Assembly (NCBI RefSeq): GCF_018742245.1
Contig: NZ_CP036135.1
Span: 98,315 to 162,314, forward strand
Source: Bacillus mycoides
Lineage (GTDB): Bacteria; Bacillota; Bacilli; Bacillales; Bacillaceae_G
Length of the DNA stretch: 64,000 nt
Direction of reading: 5' to 3'
How positions within the stretch are numbered: position 1 is the first letter of the stretch; each line of letters opens with the position of its first letter. This document shows positions 53,370 to 60,500 of this stretch, piece after piece. The translations under genes and the position numbers were made by a program. The notes under the pieces were generated by a model. The model saw only the letters and a list, made by a program, of their open reading frames with translations. It was not told where the DNA came from and searched no databases.

Positions 53370-53484
53370 ATAGGTTAATTAAATAATAAGTATGATTCAA
53401 GTCGTACTTATTATTTAAAGTGTTCTTATTTTTGATTAAATGTGCTAAATCATAATCAAAAGTAGCACTTAAGTCGTACTTAAT
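53370..53484 (+). promoter_or_regulatory. Inverted repeats in the parM-like promoter region
   Basis: TTAAATAATAAGTA (53379) and TACTTATTATTTAA (53406) form a perfect inverted repeat around TGATTCAAGTCG. The smaller AAGTCGTACTTA occurs at 53399 and 53471. These are likely operators for the partition DNA-binding protein or the divergent HTH protein. Confidence 0.55.
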
Positions 53485-53504
53485 GTATAGAGGGGGAATT
53501 ATAA

Positions 53505-54728
53505 ATGAAAATTGGAAGAAAAGTAGCGGATTTCGGAAATAGTTTTAATAATTTCATGGTTGATGGTTATTATATTGAACTTGCAACGAATGTAGTTAAA
53601 ATTTCAAAGAAACAAGCTGAGGATTTACTTGTTGATCGTATTTCTAGACCAGAAGATTTACTGGATAGATTACTAATTTCCACTGAAATCGAGGGTGAAG
53701 AGTCTTTCTATTTAGTTGGGCAATTAGCTGAAGATAATCAGTTGGCAAACTCACATGTAAATAAGATGCACGATAAAATTAATAGTCCTATCCCATACGT
53801 AAGCTTTTTAGGAGCAATAGCATATTATCATGCTCTTAACGCTGATCAAGAAGATAATGAAGTTGAAATTGAACACATGAGTATGATGCTTCCAATTTGG
53901 CTTTTAAAACGCGAAGAGAAATTTAGCATTGCCCATAAAAAAATGGAAGAAAAATTTATCGGTGAACATAAAGTTAAAGTGTTAACACCAGGAATGGAGA
54001 AAGAACTAACTATTACAGTCAATTCAGCAAAATGTAGAAATGAATCAGAAGTTGCCAGACATTCTTTAAAATATAAAATGGTTTCAAAAGATCAGAATAC
54101 AAATGTAATTAGTATTGAAAAGCGATATGAATCTGAGAGATTCGATGACTATGAAGTAGTTTTAACTGACATTGGTGGCGGCTCTACAGATGCTGTGCGA
54201 TTAGGTAAAGGACTTACTACACCTAAGCATAGAGATTCTTTCCAAGTTATCGATATTGAGCCATTCTTAGGATATCTAGAACGCTTTAGAAAAGAAAAAT
54301 TGATTCAATACTTTAAGGATCTAAGAACATTAGAGAAATTTATAGTTAATAAATATAAAGTACAAAAGTATGTACTATCGAATGAAAATACTGGTGAAGA
54401 ATATGATTTTACAAATGAAATTGTAGAGGCACTGAAAGAATATGCAAGAATTTTAGTTGCTAAAATTCTTGATGTATTCATCCCCTCTAGTACGAATACA
54501 GTATTGAAATTCATTTATATCGGAGGCGAAGCACCCGTTTTAGAACCATACATCCGTCTCGCTTTATTGAATCATATGTCTGAAATGGCTGCTAAAAACA
54601 ATCACTTCTTCTTGAACGATATTATTCAAAATAGCGATAAGGAAGTATTTGCTCCAACTTCACGCACAATTAATCTAGCTGCATTAGAATTAAAAGTAAT
54701 TGATGAAATGAAGGGACAGTTAGCCTAA
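53505..54728 (+). CDS. ParM/Alp-type actin-like plasmid segregation ATPase
   Basis: An actin-fold ATPase with phosphate-1 loop VADFGNSFNNFMVDG near the N-terminus, phosphate-2 loop VLTDIGGGSTDAVRLG around residue 222, and the adenosine motif FIYIGGEAPVLEPYI near 345. Such proteins polymerise and push or pull plasmid copies apart (type II partition). The ribosome site is GAGGGGG. It is followed by a small partner gene that is probably the ParR-like adaptor and preceded by an array of direct repeats. 407 residues is normal. It resembles the Bacillus plasmid ParM group more than E. coli R1 ParM, as far as I can judge by eye. Confidence 0.88.
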   Translation: MKIGRKVADFGNSFNNFMVDGYYIELATNVVKISKKQAEDLLVDRISRPEDLLDRLLISTEIEGEESFYLVGQLAEDNQLANSHVNKMHDKINSPIPYVSFLGAIAYYHALNADQEDNEVEIEHMSMMLPIWLLKREEKFSIAHKKMEEKFIGEHKVKVLTPGMEKELTITVNSAKCRNESEVARHSLKYKMVSKDQNTNVISIEKRYESERFDDYEVVLTDIGGGSTDAVRLGKGLTTPKHRDSFQVIDIEPFLGYLERFRKEKLIQYFKDLRTLEKFIVNKYKVQKYVLSNENTGEEYDFTNEIVEALKEYARILVAKILDVFIPSSTNTVLKFIYIGGEAPVLEPYIRLALLNHMSEMAAKNNHFFLNDIIQNSDKEVFAPTSRTINLAALELKVIDEMKGQLA

Positions 54729-54748
54729 AATAAAGGGACGTGCTGATA

Positions 54749-55105
54749 ATGGCTAAAAATAGAAAAATGGCATTACATGCTGATAACATGCCTGAAGATG
54801 TATATAGGGTCCTTAATGAAAAAGCTAATGGTAGACAATTAACAGCATTTGTTGTTGAACTGGTACAAAATGAAAAACGTTATGCGCAACTACTGCAGAA
54901 ATTAGATAATGTAGAACAGAGATTAAATCTTTTAGATACAGTTGAAAATAAATTGGATCTTCTACTTACTAATGGATTTGTTCCCGCACAGAGACAAGAA
55001 GATTTAAAAACAGAGGATCCCATATTGCAAGAAGGTAAAATTATTGACGCTAGGGTAGTACTTGGTGGGATTTCTGAAGAAGATAACGAAGAGCTTGATT
55101 TCTAA
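54749..55105 (+). CDS. ParR-like DNA-binding adaptor
   Basis: The 118-residue protein begins MAKNRKMALHADNMPEDVYR and has LNEKANGRQLTAFVVELVQN, a ribbon-helix-helix type segment, then a coiled coil (LLQKLDNVEQRLNLLDTVEN) and an acidic tail. Size, order and position just behind the actin-like gene fit ParR/AlfB adaptors, which bind the centromere repeats and the filament end. ATG 54749 is preferred (AAAGGGACG upstream). A terminator follows, closing the operon. Confidence 0.75.
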   Translation: MAKNRKMALHADNMPEDVYRVLNEKANGRQLTAFVVELVQNEKRYAQLLQKLDNVEQRLNLLDTVENKLDLLLTNGFVPAQRQEDLKTEDPILQEGKIIDARVVLGGISEEDNEELDF

Positions 55106-55111
55106 CTAGTA

Positions 55112-55147
55112 AAGAAGACCTTTAGGTATAATCCTAAGGTCTTTTTA
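55112..55147 (+). terminator. Terminator of the parM-parR-like operon
   Basis: AAGACCTTTAGG pairs with CCTAAGGTCTT around TATAAT, followed by TTTTA. Confidence 0.75.
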
Positions 55148-55171
55148 TATTTATGTGACCTAAATTCTGTT

Positions 55172-55425
55172 GAATTGAACTACCCGCCACTTAACACCCT
55201 TATCGGTTGTCTGAAGTGGGGGATTCCTACAAACACCAAAGTATCCTTCGGTTATCTTAGTAGGCGAACCCCGTAGTTCCTGCGGTTAATACGAAATTCG
55301 TGCAGTATCACAATCTTCTTTTTGGTTTTTTGACATCTTGAAATAGACTTGGTTTTGGTAGCATGAATTCCACTGACATAAGTCATCTTTCCCCTTTAGG
55401 GATGGGAGTGTCAAAATGAAGTAGT
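55172..55425. mobile_element. Internally deleted IS605-type element
   Basis: AACTACCCGCCACTTAACAC and TGAAGTGGGGGATTCCTAC are the inverted form of the IS605-type right end seen at 50755-50851. They are followed by GTAGTTCCTGCGGTTAATAC, which matches the last codons of tnpB. The rest of tnpB is gone, and left-end-like text lies near 55370-55425. It may still encode a guide-type RNA. Confidence 0.65.
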
Positions 55426-55429
55426 CCTG

Positions 55430-55895
55430 ATATCACTGCTATAATCTTCTTTACAATATAGATATTTCCCTTTTTCTATAATTAGATATTTCCCTATATC
55501 TCTACTTTTATTATTAGAAGTGGTGGTATAGGGGGAGCCTTTGAAACATTACTGATTCTCTTGTATGTACCACATATCACTATTACAATCTTCCTCTCAA
55601 TATAGATATATCCCTATTTCTATAATTGGATATTTCCCTATCCCTCTGCTTTTATTATTAGAAAGGGTGGTATAAGGGGCGTCTCTGAACAATTACTGCT
55701 TCTATTGTATGTACTGCATATCACTATTATAATCTCTCAATATAGATATATCCCTATTTCTATAATTGGATATTTCCCTATCCCTCTACTTTTGTTATCA
55801 GAAATGGAGACATAGGGGGCGTCTTTGAACAATTACTGCTTCTATTGTATGTAACACATATCACTATTATAATCTCTCTCTCAATATAGATATAT
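55430..55895 (+). repeat. Tandem promoter-operator units, left block
   Basis: About three and a half units of roughly 140 bases. Each has a promoter-like TTGTAT, 17 bases, TATAAT/TACAAT (55556, 55703, 55845), and then AATATAGATATATCCCTATT TCTATAATTGGATATTTCCC-type text (55599, 55738). Between units is a GGTGGTATAGGGGGAGC-like stretch resembling the parA ribosome-site region. The block is cut at 55895 by an IS231-type remnant. Confidence 0.8.
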
Positions 55896-56420
55896 GTAGA
55901 AGCGAATTTATCCGGAATCTGAAAATGTGTAGAATCCAATACACGAATACGACGAAAATAGTTAGTATACATGGTTGTAATTTTGTTAGTGGAACACAAT
56001 TGTTGATGAAGTACATACGCTAGTATTTGTTGTAAAAACTGTGCAGCCTGAGAATTAAATCGTTGATTGAGTCCTTCTGGACTCATAGAAATACCTGTAT
56101 TAGCTTCTAATCGACTACATAATTGTGCCAATGAAGTATGAGCCATATTTTGGCTTAATCAAACACACAGAGCTACTAAATCTTGTGCACGATATTTACT
56201 TTTTCGCTGAATAAATCCTATCTCTCTAGCTAATTGTTCTAAGACATCAGCTAACATATATCGTTGTAACTCTTTAGAAAATAATTCTAGTTTATCAAAA
56301 ATCGATAAGTTTATGCCAAATACGCCATCCTTTCCTACGATTCTACAGAAAGAATAACGTATTTTTTCATTTTAAAGAAATTTAGTTTTGTTAGCTTGAT
56401 AATGATGTGACGCTACCCCA
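55896..56420 (-). pseudogene. IS231-type remnant
   Basis: From the inverted repeat at 56390-56420 (TTAGCTTGATAATGATGTGA then CGCTACCCC) leftward: INLSIFDKLELFSKELQRYM, LAREIGFIQRKSKYRAQDLV and CV, stop (normally Trp), LSQNMAHTSLAQLCSRLEAN, then GLNQRFNSQAAQFLQQILAY up to RIRVLDSTHFQIPDKFAST. There, at about 55896, the partition repeat begins. The second and third catalytic regions are missing. Confidence 0.8.
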
Positions 56421-56481
56421 ATAATGAGTATCGTAATTTTCTTCTTGTGTTATCCAAAATAAAATATGTATATTGTTACAT

Positions 56482-56796
56482 TTATTTACGACGCCTTCTC
56501 TTTGCTTTTTTACGCTGATTTGTATAACTATATTTTTTTATATGAGTACTTCTGTTCTTCTTATAATTAGGTAACTTAACTATAAAAACAGTAATTGCCC
56601 AAAAAATGAAAAATATAAGGTTTGCAATCATCCAAAGGTTAATATCATAGTCATATAGCTTACTAAAATACTTTTTGTCACGAGTAATATGGCTTACGTT
56701 ACTGTCAATTGCTTCGAGGGTGTAAGGAATAACCCAAAAGGAACCAATTAATATAACAATTATTCCAAGAATGAAACTGAGTATATGTTTTATCAA
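56482..56796 (-). CDS. Small membrane protein, 104 aa
   Basis: Two spans (HILSFILGIIVILIGSFWVI and WMIANLIFFIFWAITVFIV) flank an extracytoplasmic loop of about 30 residues. A very basic C-terminal tail, ending QRKKAKRRRRK, would face the cytoplasm. I do not recognise it. It lies inside the partition region between repeat blocks, flanked by IS remnants, and has AAGGAG before its start. It may be passenger DNA. Confidence 0.55.
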   Translation of the reverse strand: MIKHILSFILGIIVILIGSFWVIPYTLEAIDSNVSHITRDKKYFSKLYDYDINLWMIANLIFFIFWAITVFIVKLPNYKKNRSTHIKKYSYTNQRKKAKRRRRK

Positions 56797-56848
56797 GTTC
56801 TATTCTCCTTTAATTATGTTTATTGTATACGTTCATATAGTATATATG

Positions 56849-56916
56849 GTTATGGTGCAAAGATTGTATTTATTTGAAAGAGGTATATAAATTTCTATTG
56901 GAATCTATTTTTATAA
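56849..56916. mobile_element. Solo IS6-family end
   Basis: GGTTATGGTGCAAAGATTGT, then ATTTATTTGAAAGAGGTATA, matches the 3' end of the IS6-type fragment at 16565-16630 in inverse orientation. Only about 65 bases remain. Confidence 0.65.
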
Positions 56917-56927
56917 ATGGGTTCTTG

Positions 56928-57058
56928 CCACACCACAATCAAGCTAAGAAAAGTAAATACCCCGAAACAAGAAAATTGGCACCTCCAGGTGAAAATGTAC
57001 AATTTATTATTTTGGAGGCGTTATAAAATTCTTAAGTTGATGGGCATGTGGCATAGGG
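56928..57058. mobile_element. IS231-derived miniature element (type A)
   Basis: Ends CCACACCACAATCAAGCTAA and TTCTTAAGTTGATGGGCATG. The interior AGAAAATTGGCACCTCCAGG matches the element at 23653-23788 at most positions. Confidence 0.7.
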
Positions 57059-57576
57059 GGAGTCTTTGAAAAAATTTCTGATTCTATTATTTGTACCACA
57101 TATCACTATTATAATCCCCCTAACAATATAGATATATCCCCATTTCTATAATTGGATATTTCCCTATATATCTTCTTTTGTTATCAGAAATGGAGGTATG
57201 GGGGAGCCTTTGAAAATTACTGATTCCATTGTATGAACCACTTATCACTGCTATAGTCTTTTTTATAATATAGATATACCCCTATTTCTATAATTGGATA
57301 TTCCCCTACGTCTCTACTTTTATTATAGAAATGAGGATATAGGGGGGAGCTCTTGAAAATTACTGATTCCATTGTATGAACCACTTATTACTACTATAAT
57401 CTTTCTTTTAATATAGAAATATCCCTATTTCTATAATTGGATATTTCCCTACGTCTCTACTTTTATTATAAAAATGAGGATATAGGGAGGAGCTCTTGAA
57501 AACTACTGATCCCATTGTATGTACCACTTATCATAACTATAATCCTCCTTTCAATATGGAAATATCCCTATTTCTA
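57059..57576 (+). repeat. Tandem promoter-operator units, central block
   Basis: Four units with operator text starting at 57123, 57270, 57410 and 57557 (spacing 147, 140, 147). Promoter-like pairs TTGTAT/TATAAT-type, 17 bases apart, lie 30-40 bases before each (for example 57371 and 57516). The operator is AATATAGAAATATCCCTATT TCTATAATTGGATATTTCCC. The last unit is cut by a miniature IS231-type element. Confidence 0.82.
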
Positions 57577-57742
57577 TAACTCTGCCATCAAGTTACACTT
57601 ATGCAACATCAATTATAGGAATGGGTGTTTCTTTTTTAAAAAGCCCCCAAAACAAAAAAATTATACAGCTCACCTGATAATATCAATTCTCTCGTTTTGG
57701 TATATTTGCTTTTCTTAGCTTGATGAGCATGAGATATGGGGA
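57577..57742. mobile_element. IS231-derived miniature element (type A-related)
   Basis: The right end, TCTTAGCTTGATGAGCATGA, and the decayed left end, CTGCCATCAAGTTACACTTA, enclose about 160 bases. On the opposite strand these include AAAACGAGAGAATTGATATT and ATCAGGTGAGCTG, related to the interior of the type A copies. It is inserted within a partition repeat unit. Confidence 0.6.
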
Positions 57743-57744
57743 TA

Positions 57745-57941
57745 TAAGGACTTTTTCAAAAAATGAATGGAGTGGTATAAATGACAGATTCTATTGCATG
57801 TACCACATATCACTGCTATAATTTTCTTTATAACATAGAAATATCCCTATTTCTATAATTAGATATTTCCCTATATTTCTAATCTTTTCACTAAAATATA
57901 GAAATAGGGAAATCTTCCAGAAAATAAATGGAGTGGTATAA
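57745..57941 (+). promoter_or_regulatory. parA promoter-operator, last repeat unit
   Basis: TTGCAT (57794-57799) and TATAAT (57817-57822) with a 17-base spacer form the promoter. The operator ATAGAAATATCCCTATTTCT lies just downstream (57836), with a second site in inverse orientation at 57895 (ATATAGAAATAGGGAAAT). GGAGTGGTATAAATG occurs twice: at 57769, with a decoy ATG, and at 57930, the real parA start. Autoregulation by the downstream DNA-binding protein is the likely logic. Confidence 0.75.
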
Positions 57942-58763
57942 ATGGCTATTACAATTACTGTTGGGAATTACAAAGGGGGCGTTGGTAAAACCACTAATGC
58001 TGTATTAAACTCTTATGAATTCGCAAAAAAGGGGAAAAGAACTTTACTCGTTGACCTTGATCCACAGAGTAATGCAACAAAATCTCTTATGTTAACAAAA
58101 TCTATCCTTAATCCTGAAGAACAGGTGGCTTTAACTAAAACATTGATGAAAGGAATTCAAGAGGGGAATTTAGATGGATTAGAAGTTGAAATAATGGAAA
58201 ATTTACATTTAATTCCTTCTTATGTTGATTTTCAAGATTTCGCAAAATTTCTATATAAATCGTGTTCTTCGGAAGAAGAGGAAGATTTCTACTTTAAGGA
58301 ATTGCTTGAGAAAATAAAACATAAATACGATTACATATTTATCGATGTTCCACCTATGTCAATTGAAGTTACAAAAAATGCAGTTGTAGCTTCTGATTAT
58401 GTTCTTATAACTCTACAAACACAAGAACGTTCTCTTACAGGTGCAGAAAACTACATTAACCAACTAATAAAATTAAAAGAGCAATATAATCTTGATATTG
58501 AAGTTGTAGGTATTCTTCCAGTGCTATTAAAAAATAATGGTAAAGTGGATGAATACATTATGGAAAATGCTCGTGAAATTTTTGGTGAAGAAAACCTATT
58601 TAAAAATATCGTTCCACAGATGGAACGTATTAAAAGGTTTGATGTTAACGGTATTACTGAAAATGATAGACATGATTTAAATGTAATAGAACTATACGAA
58701 AAAATTAGTGATGAATTATTATCTCGTATCAATGTTTTTGAAAGTATGAAGGTTGGTGTATAA
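57942..58763 (+). CDS. parA: ParA-type partition ATPase
   Basis: This is a 273-residue MinD/ParA ATPase with deviant Walker A KGGVGKTT at 11-18, TLLVDLDPQSNATKSL (switch I region) and YDYIFIDVPPMSIEVTKNAV (Walker B). It lacks an N-terminal HTH, so it is of the type Ib class, which works with a small DNA-binding protein encoded downstream and binds nonspecific DNA in the ATP state. The start ATG at 57942 follows GGAG TGGTATAA. It is surrounded by the repeated promoter-operator units that likely make up its centromere. Confidence 0.92.
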   Translation: MAITITVGNYKGGVGKTTNAVLNSYEFAKKGKRTLLVDLDPQSNATKSLMLTKSILNPEEQVALTKTLMKGIQEGNLDGLEVEIMENLHLIPSYVDFQDFAKFLYKSCSSEEEEDFYFKELLEKIKHKYDYIFIDVPPMSIEVTKNAVVASDYVLITLQTQERSLTGAENYINQLIKLKEQYNLDIEVVGILPVLLKNNGKVDEYIMENAREIFGEENLFKNIVPQMERIKRFDVNGITENDRHDLNVIELYEKISDELLSRINVFESMKVGV

Positions 58764-58764
58764 T

Positions 58765-59136
58765 ATGGCAAGAACTCCTGGATTATTAGGCCGAAAAAAG
58801 AGCAATTTTGATCCAACAGATCCTTATATCCCAAACGAGGATTCAGTTGTAACAAAAAGTGGCGAAGATACTCCTACTTTTTCACCTAAAAATGAACAAG
58901 AACAAGTAAATCAGCAGGAACAAAAGACGGAGCAAACACCAGAGAAAAAGAAATTTAAAAACCAACAAGGTAGTATTAAAATTTCTAGTCAATCTAAGGA
59001 AGAGCTTGGAGCACTAATGAAACTTACTAATACAAAATATGCTCATGAAATAATAGATTTACTTATACATCATTATGTAGAAAATCAATTAACTCCCGAA
59101 CGGAAAAGGAAATTTAAATTATTAACAGAGATTTAG
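58765..59136 (+). CDS. Small centromere-binding protein (ParB/omega-like partner of ParA)
   Basis: The 123-residue protein has a basic N-terminus (MARTPGLLGRKKSNF) that in such proteins stimulates ParA ATPase. A disordered Gln/Glu/Lys-rich middle (EQEQVNQQEQKTEQTPEKKK) and a C-terminal ribbon-helix-helix-like domain (QGSIKISSQSKEELGALMKL to HHYVENQLTPERKRKFKLLT) follow. I start at ATG 58765, one base after the parA stop; an upstream TTG (58753) is in frame but inside parA. Type Ib partners (omega, ParG-like) combine centromere binding and repression of the operon. Confidence 0.82.
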   Translation: MARTPGLLGRKKSNFDPTDPYIPNEDSVVTKSGEDTPTFSPKNEQEQVNQQEQKTEQTPEKKKFKNQQGSIKISSQSKEELGALMKLTNTKYAHEIIDLLIHHYVENQLTPERKRKFKLLTEI

Positions 59137-59186
59137 AAATATAGAAATATCCCTACGTAGAAATAGGGATATTTCTATATTTTTGA
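59137..59186 (+). terminator. Terminator made from operator sequence
   Basis: AAATATAGAAATATCCCTA and TAGGGATATTTCTATATTT form a hairpin around CGTAGAAA. Both arms are the partition operator itself. A near-identical copy lies at 59737-59786 after the pseudogene. Confidence 0.7.
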
Positions 59187-59464
59187 TTTTAAAAAATATC
59201 CTCACCAGCACTTCCTCCACTGCAATTTCCTCATGATATACCTTATGTAAATTGATAATAAGGTTATTTAATTTCGATAAAAAAATATAAGAGCCTTGCT
59301 ATATTTTTTTGTAGTAAGAATCTTTAAATTTGTTTAATTCATGTTGAACTAAAGTACCCGTTACTCTATTTAGTTAGATGAGTAATTTATAGTTCGATTA
59401 CTTGTATCACATATCATCCCTGTGCTCCTCTCCCGTAGTATAGAAATATCCCTATTTCTATATA

Positions 59465-59739
59465 TCCCTGATTTTTTTATCAAAAATAGCGAAGATACTC
59501 CTGTTTCTTCACCTGAAAACGAGTAAAGACAAGTGAATGTATGGAATTTAAAAACCAATAGGGCGGTTTTAAAACTTCTAGCCAATCTCATGACTCATGA
59601 AGAGCTTGGAACACTAATGAAGCTCACTATTAAGAAATATACTCATGAAATAATAGATTTACTTATACATTATTATGTAGAAAATCAATTAACTCCCGAA
59701 CAGAAAAGGAAATTTAAATTATTAACAGAGATTTAGAAG
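59465..59739 (+). pseudogene. Decayed second copy of the parB-like gene
   Basis: Frame pieces NSEDTPVSSPENE, then after a stop and shifts HEELGTLMKLTIKKYTHEII and DLLIHYYVENQLTPEQKRKF, match the middle and C-terminal part of the 58765-59136 protein, and the ending FKLLTEI is identical. The preceding operator (59437) and following terminator (59737) are copied as well. This was therefore a segmental duplication of the 3' part of the partition operon. Confidence 0.8.
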
Positions 59740-59999
59740 TATAGAAATATCCCTACGTAGAAATAGGGATATTTCTATATTTTTGCAGTAAAAAAAATAT
59801 AATCACCAGAACTTCTTCCACGACTTTCTCTTCCCTCTCATCACCGCAATTCCCTTATGATATTCCCTCATCAATCGCTTTTTCACTTAAGCTAACTATT
59901 TTATATCTTCTTTGTACTTGGCTACATTAACACACCATTACTTTTGAGCTAGTAGCGTCATTCTTTTTATTTCTTCAAATGTAGCTTCGAAATAATGTT

Positions 60000-60095
60000 T
60001 GTTCAAATTGATACTAATAACCTTGATAAACGAGCAAAAAGAAAGAGCGTGTTTTGAAAAAAGATTGATTAAAACACACTCTTTCTTTATTTAAT
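60000..60095. repeat. Intergenic hairpin repeat (AATAAAGTTTGATTAAA family)
   Basis: AACCTTGATAAACGAGCAAA then AGAAAGAGCGTGTTTTG / TAAAACACACTCTTTCT around AAAAAAGATTGAT. Same layout as at 41690 and 45178. Confidence 0.6.
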
Positions 60096-60104
60096 TTATA
60101 GAAA

Positions 60105-60412
60105 TGAATGTATAGGAGAGGGCTTTGGATAAGTTACTGGAATACTATACATTACTGATTCTATTTTATATACCACATAACACTACTATAATCTCCTTTT
60201 TAATATGGAAATATCCCTATTTCTATAAGTGGATATTTCTATATCCCGTTGCCTTTGTTACAGAAATATAGGGATAGGAGAGAGCTTTAGATAAGTTACT
60301 GGAATACTATACATTACTGATTCTATTGCATATACCACATAACACTACTATAATCTCCTTTTTAATATAGAAATATCCCTATTTCTATAAGTGGATATTT
60401 CTATATTAATTA
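60105..60412 (+). repeat. Tandem promoter-operator units, right block
   Basis: Two units of about 160 bases have operator text AATATGGAAATATCCCTATT (60203) and AATATAGAAATATCCCTATT (60364), followed by TCTATAAGTGGATATTTCTA. Promoter-like ATACCACATAACACTACTATAATC precedes each. They are more diverged in promoter half than the left and central blocks. Confidence 0.75.
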
Positions 60413-60445
60413 GTGTATTTTAAAACAGGCGAATTCAATAACTAC

Positions 60446-60480
60446 ATTAAAAAGAATCCTATTTCTAGGACTCTTTTTAA
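60446..60480 (-). terminator. Terminator of the candidate rep gene
   Basis: AAAAAGAATCCTA pairs with TAGGACTCTTTTT around TTTC. Confidence 0.65.
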
Positions 60481-60500
60481 TACTAATTTTTAGCTTTAAC

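Noticed and set aside
52895..53373. Two overlapping long plus-strand frames with periodic hydrophobic or Cys-rich sequence
   Set aside because: They run through the 42-bp direct repeats; the period is a multiple of three, so several frames stay open. They lack ribosome sites and overlap the 5' end of the opposite DUF3967 gene.
55430..60412. CRISPR-like or protein-coding repeat region
   Set aside because: Units are 140-160 bp, contain promoter and operator motifs, have variable spacing and no open frame across them.
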